Shown: positions 7,779-14,980 of the stretch, piece by piece | Numbering within the stretch: the first letter of the stretch is position 1 | Layout of the letters: the number at the start of each line of letters is the position of its first letter | Source of the DNA: an uncultured Exiguobacterium sp. | Lineage (GTDB): Bacteria; Bacillota; Bacilli; Exiguobacteriales; Exiguobacteriaceae | Assembly: GCA_913775715.1 (NCBI GenBank) | Contig: CAJYMC010000007.1 | Span: forward strand, 620,001 to 684,000 | Direction of reading: 5' to 3' | Length of the DNA stretch: 64,000 bases | Notes under the pieces: model-generated | Seen by the model: the letters and a program-made list of their open reading frames with translations, nothing else | What the model was told of the DNA's origin: nothing | The model's database searches: none | Program-made: the position numbers and the translations under genes

Positions 7779-8660
7779 ATGGAAACTATAAACGAAATTG
7801 GGGAAACATTGAAATTTTATCGACAGCTGAACAGTTTATCACAAAAAGACATCAGTGCAGGAATCTGTAGCCAGGCTGAAATTAGCAAAATTGAAAATGG
7901 TAAGGTGATTCCGACCGTTGAGTTATTACATCAACTTGCTAAAAAACTTCGTGTACCTGTATCCAAACTTGTTAAAGATGATGCTGAACATCGTTTGGAA
8001 CATGCTCATAGTCTTGATCAAACACTTCGTAAGCTAGTGAGAGAAAATAAATTTGATGAATGCCTCTATGCTATAGAACAAGTCTCTTCGAGTCGATTAT
8101 CTGATGAAGTAAGGCGCATAGTAAGATACTATGAAATCGTAATTGCCTACCGACAGCATCATGTTGATTATCGAACGACCTCAGTTTTATTTACACGATT
8201 GATTGATCAAGAAGATTTACAGGTGCAGGACCCAATTCTTTACTTTCGAGTCAAGATGGCGCTCTCCATTTTATATGCGGAGTGCAAACAGTATCAACAA
8301 GCAGAAAAAATATTTGATGACGTATTGCAGTTAACGGCAGAAATCAACGGTTTAAAAGAAGAACGACTTAAAGTCCTTTATAATTATGCGAAGTTATTAT
8401 ATAAATTGAATCAGTCAGATAAGGGACTTGGTATCATTGAGGAAGGGATACTGCTCAGTCGAAAATTGAAACAGACATCCTACTTAGCACACTTCTATTA
8501 TCAGCGTGGCGAGTTTCATGAACGGATGGAAGTAGACGGCATGCAGACGAAACATGACTATATGATGGCCTATGAATTGTTTTCTGCCTTTCAGATGAAA
8601 CAATATGCTGAAATCGTTATAAAGACGAAATGTTCTTTTTTACAGTTAATGCCTGACTAG
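7779..8660 (+). CDS. PlcR-family HTH-TPR transcriptional regulator, copy 3 of 5
   Basis: 293 residues: HTH with LKFYRQLNSLSQKDISAGICSQAEISKIENGKVIPTVELLHQLAKKLRVPVSKLVKD, then a TPR-like domain containing VDYRTTSVLFTRLID, LKVLYNYAKLLYKLNQSDKGLGIIEEGI and SYLAHFYYQRGEFHERME. The YNYAKLLY and FYYQRGE strings are close to PlcR (YNHAKALY, LYYQRGE). ATG 7779 has GAAGG 8 nt upstream, and the five codons before it overlap that site. An 80-nt gap to copy 2 holds only five- to seven-codon reading frames, with no plausible PapR-like secreted peptide. Confidence 0.87.
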   Translation: METINEIGETLKFYRQLNSLSQKDISAGICSQAEISKIENGKVIPTVELLHQLAKKLRVPVSKLVKDDAEHRLEHAHSLDQTLRKLVRENKFDECLYAIEQVSSSRLSDEVRRIVRYYEIVIAYRQHHVDYRTTSVLFTRLIDQEDLQVQDPILYFRVKMALSILYAECKQYQQAEKIFDDVLQLTAEINGLKEERLKVLYNYAKLLYKLNQSDKGLGIIEEGILLSRKLKQTSYLAHFYYQRGEFHERMEVDGMQTKHDYMMAYELFSAFQMKQYAEIVIKTKCSFLQLMPD

Positions 8661-8696
8661 GATCACTTCTTAATTTACGAGAGAAGAGGAGAATCG

Positions 8697-9563
8697 TTGC
8701 GTATCGAGTCATTTGGTAAACAAATCAAACAACTACGAATTGAAAGAAAATTGACACAAAAAGAATTAGCGAAGGGTGTATGCAGTCAAGCGGAATTAAG
8801 TAAGATTGAAACTGGGAAAGTAATACCAACGATTGATCTTGTTCAACGTTTTTCTCAAAAGTTACGTATTTCAATGGATCAAATCTTCATCGATTCAAAT
8901 GAAATAAATCTATTTGAGCGCTATGATGTAAAACTATCGGACTTTTCTAGGCAACGTCAATATGATGAGATGCTTGAATTCATGAAACGTTTACCGATTA
9001 ACCTTCCAGCTTCCGTTCAGTTATTGATTCATTATTTTGAATGGGTCGCTCGTGAAGGGAAAAAAGATATCGATTATCGAACATGTATTTCTCAGTTGCT
9101 TCGCTTATCGGATGAACAACAAATGGAAACAGAGTATCCTGTTCTTTACTTACGTATCCGGATGTCAGTCGCAAACTATTATTATTTGAACGGACAATAT
9201 CGATACGCGAGAAAAATCTATCAAGAATTATTAACCTATGATTATTCGACCGATACGCTAAAAAAGTTACAATGTAAAGTTCTATATAACCATGCGCAAC
9301 AGCTTTATTTTCAAAATGATTTTGAAACAGGTCTAGAGATTACTGAAAAAGGAATCGCTTTATCTGTTGAACGAAAAATTACAGCGATGTTAGGTCACTT
9401 CTATTATCAAAAGGGATGTTTTTATGAAGAATTGATGTCTCCAGAACGCGATATTCGTGATGCGTTCACCTATGCCTACACCCTTTTTACTGCTTTTGAT
9501 AATGAAAATCATGCCGCGCTAGTCCTGAAAGGGAAAAAACAATTTCTCTACTTTCAAATGTAA
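8697..9563 (+). CDS. PlcR-family HTH-TPR transcriptional regulator, copy 4 of 5
   Basis: 288 residues, TTG start at 8697 behind GAGGAG. HTH: IKQLRIERKLTQKELAKGVCSQAELSKIETGKVIPTIDLVQRFSQKLRISMDQIF, the most divergent of the five (AKGV and IETG where the others have CEGI/SAGI and IENG). TPR-like region with KDIDYRTCISQLLRLS, VLYNHAQQLYFQNDFETGLEITEKGI and LGHFYYQKGCFYEE. It is separated by 36 nt from copy 3 and 28 nt from copy 5, so one transcript is likely. Gene-specific use of TTG starts (copies 4 and 5) may lower their output relative to copies 1-3. Confidence 0.87.
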   Translation: MRIESFGKQIKQLRIERKLTQKELAKGVCSQAELSKIETGKVIPTIDLVQRFSQKLRISMDQIFIDSNEINLFERYDVKLSDFSRQRQYDEMLEFMKRLPINLPASVQLLIHYFEWVAREGKKDIDYRTCISQLLRLSDEQQMETEYPVLYLRIRMSVANYYYLNGQYRYARKIYQELLTYDYSTDTLKKLQCKVLYNHAQQLYFQNDFETGLEITEKGIALSVERKITAMLGHFYYQKGCFYEELMSPERDIRDAFTYAYTLFTAFDNENHAALVLKGKKQFLYFQM

Positions 9564-9591
9564 TAGTGAAAGTGAAAGAAAGGAGTATATT

Positions 9592-10467
9592 TTGAAACAT
9601 CTACCTGTCTCAATTGGCTATGAAATTAAAAGAATTCGAAAAGAAAAAAAGATTACACAAGCTGAGTTGTGTGAAGGCATCTGTAGCCAAGCTGAAATTA
9701 GTAAAATCGAAAACGGAAAAAATTCACCTACCATCGATTTGCTACAACAAGTGGCAAAACGGCTGAAAGTACCATTATCGATGTTGTTCCAAGATCATTT
9801 ACGAAGTGATGTCTTTCAATCGTATGATGAACAGTTGGCAAATTTGTTACGTACTAATCATTATGTAGATGCACTTAAACTGATCAAACATCTATTGTCT
9901 ACAGCAGAATATGAACAAGTACGTGATTTAGCATTATTTTATCAAATCATCGTGCAGGAAAAAACCGGTCAACTTCATTACTTAGAAGCCGTTCAATCAC
10001 TCGAACAGTTACTAAATAAGGAACACCTTTGGTTTGACTCAGCTACTTTGTATTTGCGGATTCAGTTGGAGATGGCGAATCTGCATGTCCATTATGGTAA
10101 TTTTGAATTGGCAGATGACCTTTTTCAGAATTTGATTCAATTAAAATATGAAACGATCGAATTAAAAAAAGTTAGAATCAAGATTTTATATAATTATGGA
10201 CAACAACTGTCTATGCAAAAAAAATACCTTGCTGGTCTAAAAATCACCGAACAAGGTATTCAGGAAAGTCTTCAGATGGAAGACGGTCATTATTTAGGTC
10301 ACTTTTACTTTCAACGGGGATACTTTACTCAACAATTGAGTGGTGATATCTCAGATATCCAACGGGATTTTACGATGGCTTATTCCTTATTTCGAGCATT
10401 TGATATGCCGATTCATGAAAAACTGCTTCTGGAAGAACACGCAGAGTATATTCTGTTCCTCACTTAA
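9592..10467 (+). CDS. PlcR-family HTH-TPR transcriptional regulator, copy 5 of 5
   Basis: 291 residues, TTG start with AAGGAG 6 nt upstream. HTH: IKRIRKEKKITQAELCEGICSQAEISKIENGKNSPTIDLLQQVAKRLKVPLSMLFQD. TPR-like domain with LHYLEAVQSLEQLLNKEHLW, ILYNYGQQLSMQKKYLAGLKITEQGI and YLGHFYFQRGYFTQQL. Last gene of the array; its TAA stop overlaps the opposing azoreductase stop by 3-4 nt, so there is no room for a terminator between them. Base composition is closer to the surrounding genes than in copies 1 and 2. Confidence 0.87.
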   Translation: MKHLPVSIGYEIKRIRKEKKITQAELCEGICSQAEISKIENGKNSPTIDLLQQVAKRLKVPLSMLFQDHLRSDVFQSYDEQLANLLRTNHYVDALKLIKHLLSTAEYEQVRDLALFYQIIVQEKTGQLHYLEAVQSLEQLLNKEHLWFDSATLYLRIQLEMANLHVHYGNFELADDLFQNLIQLKYETIELKKVRIKILYNYGQQLSMQKKYLAGLKITEQGIQESLQMEDGHYLGHFYFQRGYFTQQLSGDISDIQRDFTMAYSLFRAFDMPIHEKLLLEEHAEYILFLT

Positions 10468-11093
10468 AATGAAAGACCAAATTGTCGACACTCTCGAAGT
10501 GCCTGTTCGATCAATTCAGATGCGCGATCGGGGTATTGTTGATGTCCTTCTAAAATGACAGTTGATACATCATTGACTCCAAAGAATGCTAATAAGTCTA
10601 ACATATAGCGAACCGCGTGTTCATTTGGTGCTTTCTCTTTTGTCGAGTAATCACCACCGCGTGAATGAATCAACAGCACTTGTTTGTCTTCAACAAGTCC
10701 GATCGAACCCTCGGCTGTATAACGAAACGTTTGACCAGCCTGTGCGAGGTAATCCATATAGTTATGAAGCGGTGCAGGAACCGTTAAGTTCCACATCGGA
10801 AATGAAAAAACGACCTTATCGGCATCTAAGAATCCGTTTAAATATTCTTGAAGCCGTTGCGCGTGGATCGCATCATCTCCCGTTAATTCCTCTCCTTTAA
10901 ATAGTCGACCTGCCGCATTCGCAAGCTTTAAATCAAAGAAGGGGAGACGTTCCTCGAATAAATTCAAAACCGTGATTGTATCGCCAGGATGATGCTCGCG
11001 ATACGCATTTAGGAAAGCATCGTTCAATTCAGAACTAATGCCTTTTTTTTGATGTGTGCTATCATTGGCTTCAATAAACAGTAGATGAGACAT
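10464..11093 (-). CDS. azoR: FMN-dependent NADH azoreductase / quinone reductase
   Basis: 209-residue flavodoxin-fold enzyme of the AzoR (AcpD) family, reducing azo dyes and quinones by two-electron transfer from NADH via FMN. Visible: N-terminal MSHLLFIEANDS, the FMN contacts VVFSFPMWNLTVPAPLHNYMDYLAQAGQTFRY (the PMxNxxxPxxLKxxxD family block) and VLLIHSRGGDYS. Length is typical (200-210). The ATG at 11093 has AAGGAG 9 nt upstream; the in-frame extension to 11144 lacks a site. Such enzymes protect against quinone and thiol stress. It converges on the PlcR-like array and shares the TTAA at 10464-10467 with the last copy's stop. Confidence 0.9.
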   Translation of the reverse strand: MSHLLFIEANDSTHQKKGISSELNDAFLNAYREHHPGDTITVLNLFEERLPFFDLKLANAAGRLFKGEELTGDDAIHAQRLQEYLNGFLDADKVVFSFPMWNLTVPAPLHNYMDYLAQAGQTFRYTAEGSIGLVEDKQVLLIHSRGGDYSTKEKAPNEHAVRYMLDLLAFFGVNDVSTVILEGHQQYPDRASELIEQALRECRQFGLSF

Positions 11094-11239
11094 AGTTAAT
11101 CGCTCCTTTCTATACCTATCTATTCCCATTCTAATCAAAATCATGACTTCCCATTATTTTATTATTTTTAGAAAATTCAGGTTTTGTTTTGGTTCTGATA
11201 AGGAAAATAACCGACAGGAACTAGAAAGAGGGGATGGCG

Positions 11240-13081
11240 GTGAACACACAGCGACGTTCTTCCAATAGTTTGCAATATCATCGAGAAATCCGGGCAAATT
11301 ATCAATTGTTCGGGATGATCATTTTTGTATTGACGAGTTGTGGTGCCATTTTATATATCGTTGCTAACCTGTTTAGTCGTTCTGGTTTAAATGGGGAGGA
11401 TTGGATACGCGCTCTCGTCATTGCGAGTGCTGGAATAGCACAATACTTCATTGGTAAAAGCACACTGTCAGATCGGCTAAAGCCACATATAATGTCGAGT
11501 GTTTTTTTGTTGATTCCATACATTTATTATCCGTTCATCGATCGTGGTGTCCAAACGGTTTGGGCATGTGCCCTTCTTTTCATTTTAGCGTCATTAGTCG
11601 TTATTAATCGGACAATGTTGCTGTATGCAACGAGCATTACGACGATTTCTCTTCTCTATATTTGGTATCATACTCCATCTTTTGAAAATGCCACGATGTT
11701 TGCATCCGATCACATCGCGCGCATTGGACTTATCTTGATTGCGACGATCATTAGTTTATTGATTCATAATCAATACGTCACCCGTCTTGAACGTAATATT
11801 GACTACCTAGCCCGTTTACAAGAACAAGCATTCACGGATCCTGTGACAGGTTTATCAAACCGATCTTCATTTGTGATTGAAGTAGATAAGAAGAAACGAG
11901 AAGGTGATATGATTTGTCTCGTTGATCTGGACGATTTCAAAACAGTCAACGATGCATTCGGATACCGAACTGGAGACCGCTCGTTACACATCATTGGCCG
12001 GCGATTGATGAATCACTTTCCGGACTGTACAATTGCGAAAGCAAGTGGAAGTGCTTTTTTATTGCATGCACCACACCATTACGATGCACGCGTGCTCTGT
12101 GATGATATTTTGACGAGTGTAGCAGAACGTGTACAAATCGATTTTAAGCAGATTAATGTAACTGCAAGTATCGGTGTTTCATACATGAACGATGAAACAA
12201 CAGACCATGTCATTAACGATGCAGAGATTGCATTATTTACAGCAAAGGCAAATCGAAAAAATACGTATGCGATTACAGATTTAGCGACTCAAAATGAACG
12301 AAAGAGAGCGCTTCAATTAACACGCGATTTGTACGATGCAGAGTTGGATCGTGATTTCTTCGTTTTATTTCAACCTCAAGTCAATGCACGAACGCGTCAA
12401 ATCACAGGAGTGGAAGCATTAATTCGTTGGAATCACCCGGAGTATGGTCTCGTTCCGCCAAATGAGTTCATTCCACTTGCGGAACGGACACGTTTCATTG
12501 AAACGCTTGGAAGCTGGGTCATGCGACAAGCTTGCGTACAAGGAAAAGTATGGTTGGAAGAAGGGAAGGAACCTATAACGATTTCAGTGAATGTTTCGCC
12601 TTGGGAATTGCGACAACCTGATTTTACAGATCGAGTACTGACGACCTTAAAACAAACAGGTTTTCCACCATCACTCCTTGAAATCGAGATGACAGAACAC
12701 ATCTTCATCGAGGGAACGGAACAAATCATTGAGACATTGAATGCGCTCCATTTATACGGAATTCGAATTGCACTCGATGATTTCGGAACCGGTTTTTCCT
12801 CTATGCAGCCTCTCGTTGAACTTCCATTCGATCAATTGAAGATTCCGAAAGAAATCGTTCAAGAAGCGATTCATTCTGAAAAAAAACGAGCGATGATCGA
12901 GACAATCATTCAATTAGGGAAACGATTAGATATGACGATCGTCGCAGAAGGAATCGAACTAGAAGAAGAAGCAGCGTTGCTCGAGCGGTTAGGATGTCAT
13001 ACGTTGCAAGGGTACCTCTTCCATCGACCGCTACAACCGCGGCAACTCGAACATTTTTTAGCGATGTATCGGGAAGGGTAA
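11240..13081 (+). CDS. Membrane GGDEF-EAL protein: c-di-GMP phosphodiesterase with a degenerate GGDEF domain
   Basis: About 613 residues. Residues 20-180 contain five or six hydrophobic segments (a membrane sensor region), 198-345 a GGDEF domain, 355-612 an EAL domain. The signature GGDEF is replaced by SGSAF (about 269-273), so cyclase activity should be lost, though DLDDFKTVND is kept. The EAL domain looks complete: EAL at 392-394, NVS about 451, EMTEH about 483-487, DDFG 513-516, a lysine in LKIPK, AEGIE and the LQGY glutamine. Known EAL chemistry then predicts hydrolysis of c-di-GMP to pGpG. I prefer GTG 11240, which places AGAGG about 8 nt upstream; ATG 11234 abuts the GGGG. Monocistronic. 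Confidence 0.85.
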   Translation: MNTQRRSSNSLQYHREIRANYQLFGMIIFVLTSCGAILYIVANLFSRSGLNGEDWIRALVIASAGIAQYFIGKSTLSDRLKPHIMSSVFLLIPYIYYPFIDRGVQTVWACALLFILASLVVINRTMLLYATSITTISLLYIWYHTPSFENATMFASDHIARIGLILIATIISLLIHNQYVTRLERNIDYLARLQEQAFTDPVTGLSNRSSFVIEVDKKKREGDMICLVDLDDFKTVNDAFGYRTGDRSLHIIGRRLMNHFPDCTIAKASGSAFLLHAPHHYDARVLCDDILTSVAERVQIDFKQINVTASIGVSYMNDETTDHVINDAEIALFTAKANRKNTYAITDLATQNERKRALQLTRDLYDAELDRDFFVLFQPQVNARTRQITGVEALIRWNHPEYGLVPPNEFIPLAERTRFIETLGSWVMRQACVQGKVWLEEGKEPITISVNVSPWELRQPDFTDRVLTTLKQTGFPPSLLEIEMTEHIFIEGTEQIIETLNALHLYGIRIALDDFGTGFSSMQPLVELPFDQLKIPKEIVQEAIHSEKKRAMIETIIQLGKRLDMTIVAEGIELEEEAALLERLGCHTLQGYLFHRPLQPRQLEHFLAMYREG

Positions 13082-13096
13082 CCAATCAGTAACAAT

Positions 13097-13138
13097 TTAA
13101 AAAGCAAACAGGCGATGGACATGGTCCATCGCCTGTTT
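13097..13138 (-). terminator. Terminator between the EAL gene and the ABC operon
   Basis: Perfect 15-bp stem (13106-13120 with 13124-13138) and a 3-nt loop. A T-run follows on the reverse strand (end of the ABC transporter operon); on the forward strand the tail is poor. Confidence 0.8.
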
Positions 13139-13163
13139 GTATAACAGTTTGCGAAATAATGAA

Positions 13164-13841
13164 TCAGAGATACCGTGCAAAACGACGCTCGAGAATCTCT
13201 TGGATGACTGCGATACAGGAACAAATTCCCCAATAAATGAACGCAACGACAAAGTAAACGGTCATATAATCAAATTCACGCCCACCAACGATTTTTGCCT
13301 TTTGAAATATTTCAGGGACAGTAATCATGGCAGCAAGCGACGAGGCTTTGACGAGATCAAGCAAGACGTTTGAAAGCGGTGGGATGGCGATTCGGATCGC
13401 TTGTGGCAAAATAATACCAACGAACGTTCGATATCGCGATAAACCAAGCGAAGCTGCCGCTTCTTCCTGACCACGATCAATCGATAACAAGGAGGAGCGA
13501 ATGATTTCAGCCATGTACGCTGCACTATTCAAACTAAAACCGGTAATTGCTGCTGTTAACGCGTCCAGTTGAATATTGATGACCGGCAGTCCGAAATACA
13601 ACATGAACAGCAACACGAGAATCGGAACACCTCGCATGAACGAGATGTAGGCGCTCGCTCCGATACGTAAAAGTCGAAGTCTAGACAGACGACAAAGGGC
13701 AAGGAGCAAACCAATTCCAAGACCAATGGCCATGCTGAGCAAGGAAATCCATAGCGTCTGTCCCAGTCCACTTAAAATATAAGGAAACGATTCGACCGCC
13801 AATTCCGGATTGAAGACGGACCGCCAATCAATCGAAGACAT
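13164..13841 (-). CDS. Polar amino-acid ABC transporter permease (HisM/TcyB type)
   Basis: 225 residues with about five membrane segments. It carries the His/Glu/Gln/Arg permease signature and the EAA loop EAAASLGLSRYRTFVGIILPQAIR that docks the ATPase. FMRGVPILVLLFMLYFGLP is typical of cystine and arginine permeases. It lies directly behind the binding-protein gene with 2 nt between stop and start, and a terminator follows. No ATP-binding subunit is encoded next to it, although B. subtilis TcyABC, the best-known relative, has one. Amino-acid class is secure; the exact substrate is not. Confidence 0.85.
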   Translation of the reverse strand: MSSIDWRSVFNPELAVESFPYILSGLGQTLWISLLSMAIGLGIGLLLALCRLSRLRLLRIGASAYISFMRGVPILVLLFMLYFGLPVINIQLDALTAAITGFSLNSAAYMAEIIRSSLLSIDRGQEEAAASLGLSRYRTFVGIILPQAIRIAIPPLSNVLLDLVKASSLAAMITVPEIFQKAKIVGGREFDYMTVYFVVAFIYWGICSCIAVIQEILERRFARYL

Positions 13842-13843
13842 CG

Positions 13844-14686
13844 TTAATTCACATCGACGATCGTCGTTTTGACGTCAGGCATTTGGGAAACATCTTTTCC
13901 GGCATAGAATTGCTTCGAAATTTCCTTTAATGTGCCATCTTCCTTCATTTTATCGAGTTGTTCGTTAATGTTGGATTGAAGTTCCTTGTTATCTAAATCC
14001 ATGATTAAACCAACCTGACTTGGATTATAAGCGATATCAGGATGAATCGTAATATCGAAGTCCTTGAAGAAATCGACAGCGAGTGTTTGCAAGTAGTAAT
14101 CATTCAAGATGACGTCTGTTCGACCATTTGAGACATCTCGTAGATACTGATCGTTCGTCGCGTTATCGTACGTGATTTCTTTTGCACCGTATTTTTTAGC
14201 AATCTGCATATATGTCGTTGTAGCTTCTCCGGCAGCTTTTTTACCTTTCAAGTCTTCAAGAGACTTGATGCCTGATAAATCACTTTTACGGACGATTGCC
14301 GTACCATACGTATATTTATATGGTTTTGAGAACGCGAATTTTTCTTTACGATCATCGGTGATCGTAATGTCGTTAGCAGCGAGATCGACTTGACCTGTAT
14401 TGACGCTTGTCAACATACCGTCGAATGACATCTCTTTGAATTTCACTTTCAAATCAAGACGCTTTGCTACTTCTTTGACGACTTCGACATCAAATCCAGT
14501 CAACTTATTGTTTTTCTCTTCATGGTAAGATGTCGGGAAAAGTGTACCAGCCGTCGCGACAACAATTGTGCCATCTTTTTGAATCTTGTCATATGCGGTT
14601 GCCTTCTCCTCTTGCTGACCACATGCGCTTAATAAGATCGAGCTTCCTGCGATCAAGAGACCCGTAAATTGCATTGTTTTTTTCAT
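13844..14686 (-). CDS. Amino-acid ABC transporter substrate-binding lipoprotein
   Basis: 280 residues. Signal peptide with lipobox LLSAC (Cys about residue 22), then a family-3 solute-binding domain: GTIVVATAGTLFPTSYHEEKNNKLTGFDVEVVKEVAKRL, DLAANDITITDDRKEKFAFSKPY and a C-terminal DKMKEDGTLKEISKQFYAGKDVS. The pattern suits polar amino acids; cystine is a reasonable guess. The start at 14686 (MKKTMQ...) is chosen because it begins the signal peptide and has GAGAGG about 11 nt upstream. First gene of a two-gene operon with the permease. It is divergent from gltA, and the cre site at 14829 lies between the two. Confidence 0.87.
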   Translation of the reverse strand: MKKTMQFTGLLIAGSSILLSACGQQEEKATAYDKIQKDGTIVVATAGTLFPTSYHEEKNNKLTGFDVEVVKEVAKRLDLKVKFKEMSFDGMLTSVNTGQVDLAANDITITDDRKEKFAFSKPYKYTYGTAIVRKSDLSGIKSLEDLKGKKAAGEATTTYMQIAKKYGAKEITYDNATNDQYLRDVSNGRTDVILNDYYLQTLAVDFFKDFDITIHPDIAYNPSQVGLIMDLDNKELQSNINEQLDKMKEDGTLKEISKQFYAGKDVSQMPDVKTTIVDVN

Positions 14687-14828
14687 CGTATGATTCCTCT
14701 CTCTACTTCCATGATCAATAACTCTTTTCATAGTTAAAAATACCACGGAATCTTATGTTCGGGCAAAGTAATACACGTACAAAGTGTAGAATTCAACTAA
14801 AAAAAATATTGAATGAATATCCATGTTT

Positions 14829-14843
14829 ATGTAAGCGTTATCA
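14829..14843. promoter_or_regulatory. cre site (CcpA) between the ABC operon and gltA
   Basis: ATGTAAGCGTTATCA matches every fixed position of the Gram-positive cre consensus WTGNAANCGNWNNCW. It is about 140 nt before the gltA start and about 87 nt upstream of a possible gltA -10 (TATAAT, 14930-14935) that lacks a good -35 and so may need an activator. Confidence 0.65.
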
Positions 14844-14980
14844 ATGTTGGTATATGGTATTTCTATCTTCAAAGGTTAAATAAAATGGTGATTATGCATA
14901 GTAGCGAATAAACATAAAAGAGTGTAAAGTATAATTTAACTGAATATACAGAAAATTAAGAAGGCAAGGAGAGTGCTACC

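Noticed and set aside
5831..11200. tRNA-derived att duplication bordering the PlcR-like array
   Set aside because: No copy of the tRNA-Thr 3' end was found beyond the array and no integrase is present.
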